From JAJYVT01 sp036796435 (lineage in GTDB: Bacteria > Actinomycetota > Acidimicrobiia > Acidimicrobiales > RAAP-2), in NCBI GenBank assembly GCA_036796435.1, contig DAIRCY010000112.1, positions 1 through 7,284 on the forward strand: a stretch of DNA of 7,284 nucleotides. The letters are read 5' to 3'. Below are positions 6,800 to 7,284 of the stretch, piece after piece. The position numbers and the translations under genes are program-made. The first letter of the stretch is position 1. Every line of letters begins with the position of its first letter. The notes below the pieces were generated by a model. That model searched no databases and was not told the origin of the DNA. It saw only the letters and a list, made by a program, of their open reading frames with translations.

Positions 6800-7284
6800 A
6801 TGGCCATCACCGCACCCGAGAGGCCGGCCGCCGGCGACCGCCCGCTCGAGGAGGGGCGCGTCGTCGCGATCGCGGGCCCGGTCATCGACGTGGAGTTCCC
6901 GCCGCACGCGTTGCCCGAGATCAACCACGCCGTCGAGGTCGACCTGGACCTCGAGGGCGAGAAGGTCACCGTGACGGCGGAGGTCGCCCAGCAGATCGGG
7001 GAGGGCCGGGTGCGCTGCATCTGCATGCGGCCGACCGACGGCCTGACCCGCGGGGCTCCCGTGCGCAACCTCGGCCGCGGCCTCACCATGCCGGTCGGCA
7101 ACGCCGTCCTCGGCCACGTGTTCAACGTGCTCGGCCTCCCCCTCGACACCGACGACATCGGCGAGGTGGCGGACCACTGGGAGATCCACCGGCCCCCGCC
7201 GGACTTCGACCAGCTCGAGCCGCAGCGCAAGATGTTCGAGACGGGCATCAAGGTGATCGACCTGCTCGAGCCGTACGTGCAGGG
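6800..7284 (+). CDS. atpD: ATP synthase F1 subunit beta (5' part, cut by window edge)
   Basis: The frame is open from ATG 6800 to the right edge, giving 161 complete residues of the catalytic subunit (usual length about 470-480). After a non-conserved N-terminus of about 18 residues comes the beta-barrel, starting GRVVAIAGPVIDVEFP (19-34). The conserved segment MPVGNAVLGHVFNVLGLPLD (97-116) follows, and then the entry to the nucleotide-binding domain, IHRPPPDFDQLEP (129-141) and ETGIKVIDLLEPYVQ (147-161). The window stops just before the Walker A loop, so the catalytic Lys and Glu cannot be checked. The start lies 3 nt after the atpG stop and has the AAGGGAG ribosome-binding site. atpC (epsilon) is expected downstream. 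Confidence 0.96.
   Translation, partial: MAITAPERPAAGDRPLEEGRVVAIAGPVIDVEFPPHALPEINHAVEVDLDLEGEKVTVTAEVAQQIGEGRVRCICMRPTDGLTRGAPVRNLGRGLTMPVGNAVLGHVFNVLGLPLDTDDIGEVADHWEIHRPPPDFDQLEPQRKMFETGIKVIDLLEPYVQ

Overview
The window is a high-GC (roughly 70%) actinobacterial F1Fo ATP synthase operon, read entirely on the + strand. The subunit c sequence, with its ARQPEAQG loop and VEAMYFINLAF helix, closely resembles the actinobacterial (mycobacterial) type. The canonical order with a separate single b gene, rather than the mycobacterial b-delta fusion, points to a deeper-branching actinobacterium. Acidimicrobiia is my best guess, but it is an inference from general look and not a proven placement.

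Layout: 2-271 is the 3' end of an upstream membrane-protein gene, possibly the WecA/Rfe-type sugar-phosphate transferase often found before actinobacterial atp operons. Next is a noncoding leader of about 150 bp (272-424). The operon follows: atpZ-like (425-697), atpI-like (785-1354), atpB/a (1365-2147), atpE/c (2234-2494), atpF/b (2526-3074), atpH/delta (3071-4135), atpA/alpha (4145-5668), atpG/gamma (5672-6796) and atpD/beta (6800 to the right edge, cut before its Walker A motif). atpC (epsilon) would be expected just beyond. From atpF onward the genes are nearly contiguous (4-nt overlap, then gaps of 9, 3 and 3 nt), which suggests one polycistronic, translationally coupled unit.

Together the genes encode the membrane motor (a, c, b), the stator cap (delta), the catalytic head and shaft (alpha, beta, gamma), and two small membrane accessory proteins (AtpZ, AtpI) thought to help assembly or ion supply. 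The key catalytic and ion-path residues I could check are present: a-Arg188, c-Glu66, the alpha Walker A and the alpha arginine finger.

The system is therefore a known one, but with unusual features. (1) Delta is about twice normal length because its N-terminal OSCP domain is duplicated. (2) Gamma carries a low-complexity insert of about 90 residues before its C-terminal helix. (3) Subunit c has Met at the position of mycobacterial Ala63, a residue associated with natural bedaquiline insensitivity. (4) Short GC-rich tandem repeats with periods divisible by three recur through the operon, at gene tails, domain linkers and one intergenic gap. I see no mobile element, CRISPR array, tRNA or rRNA.
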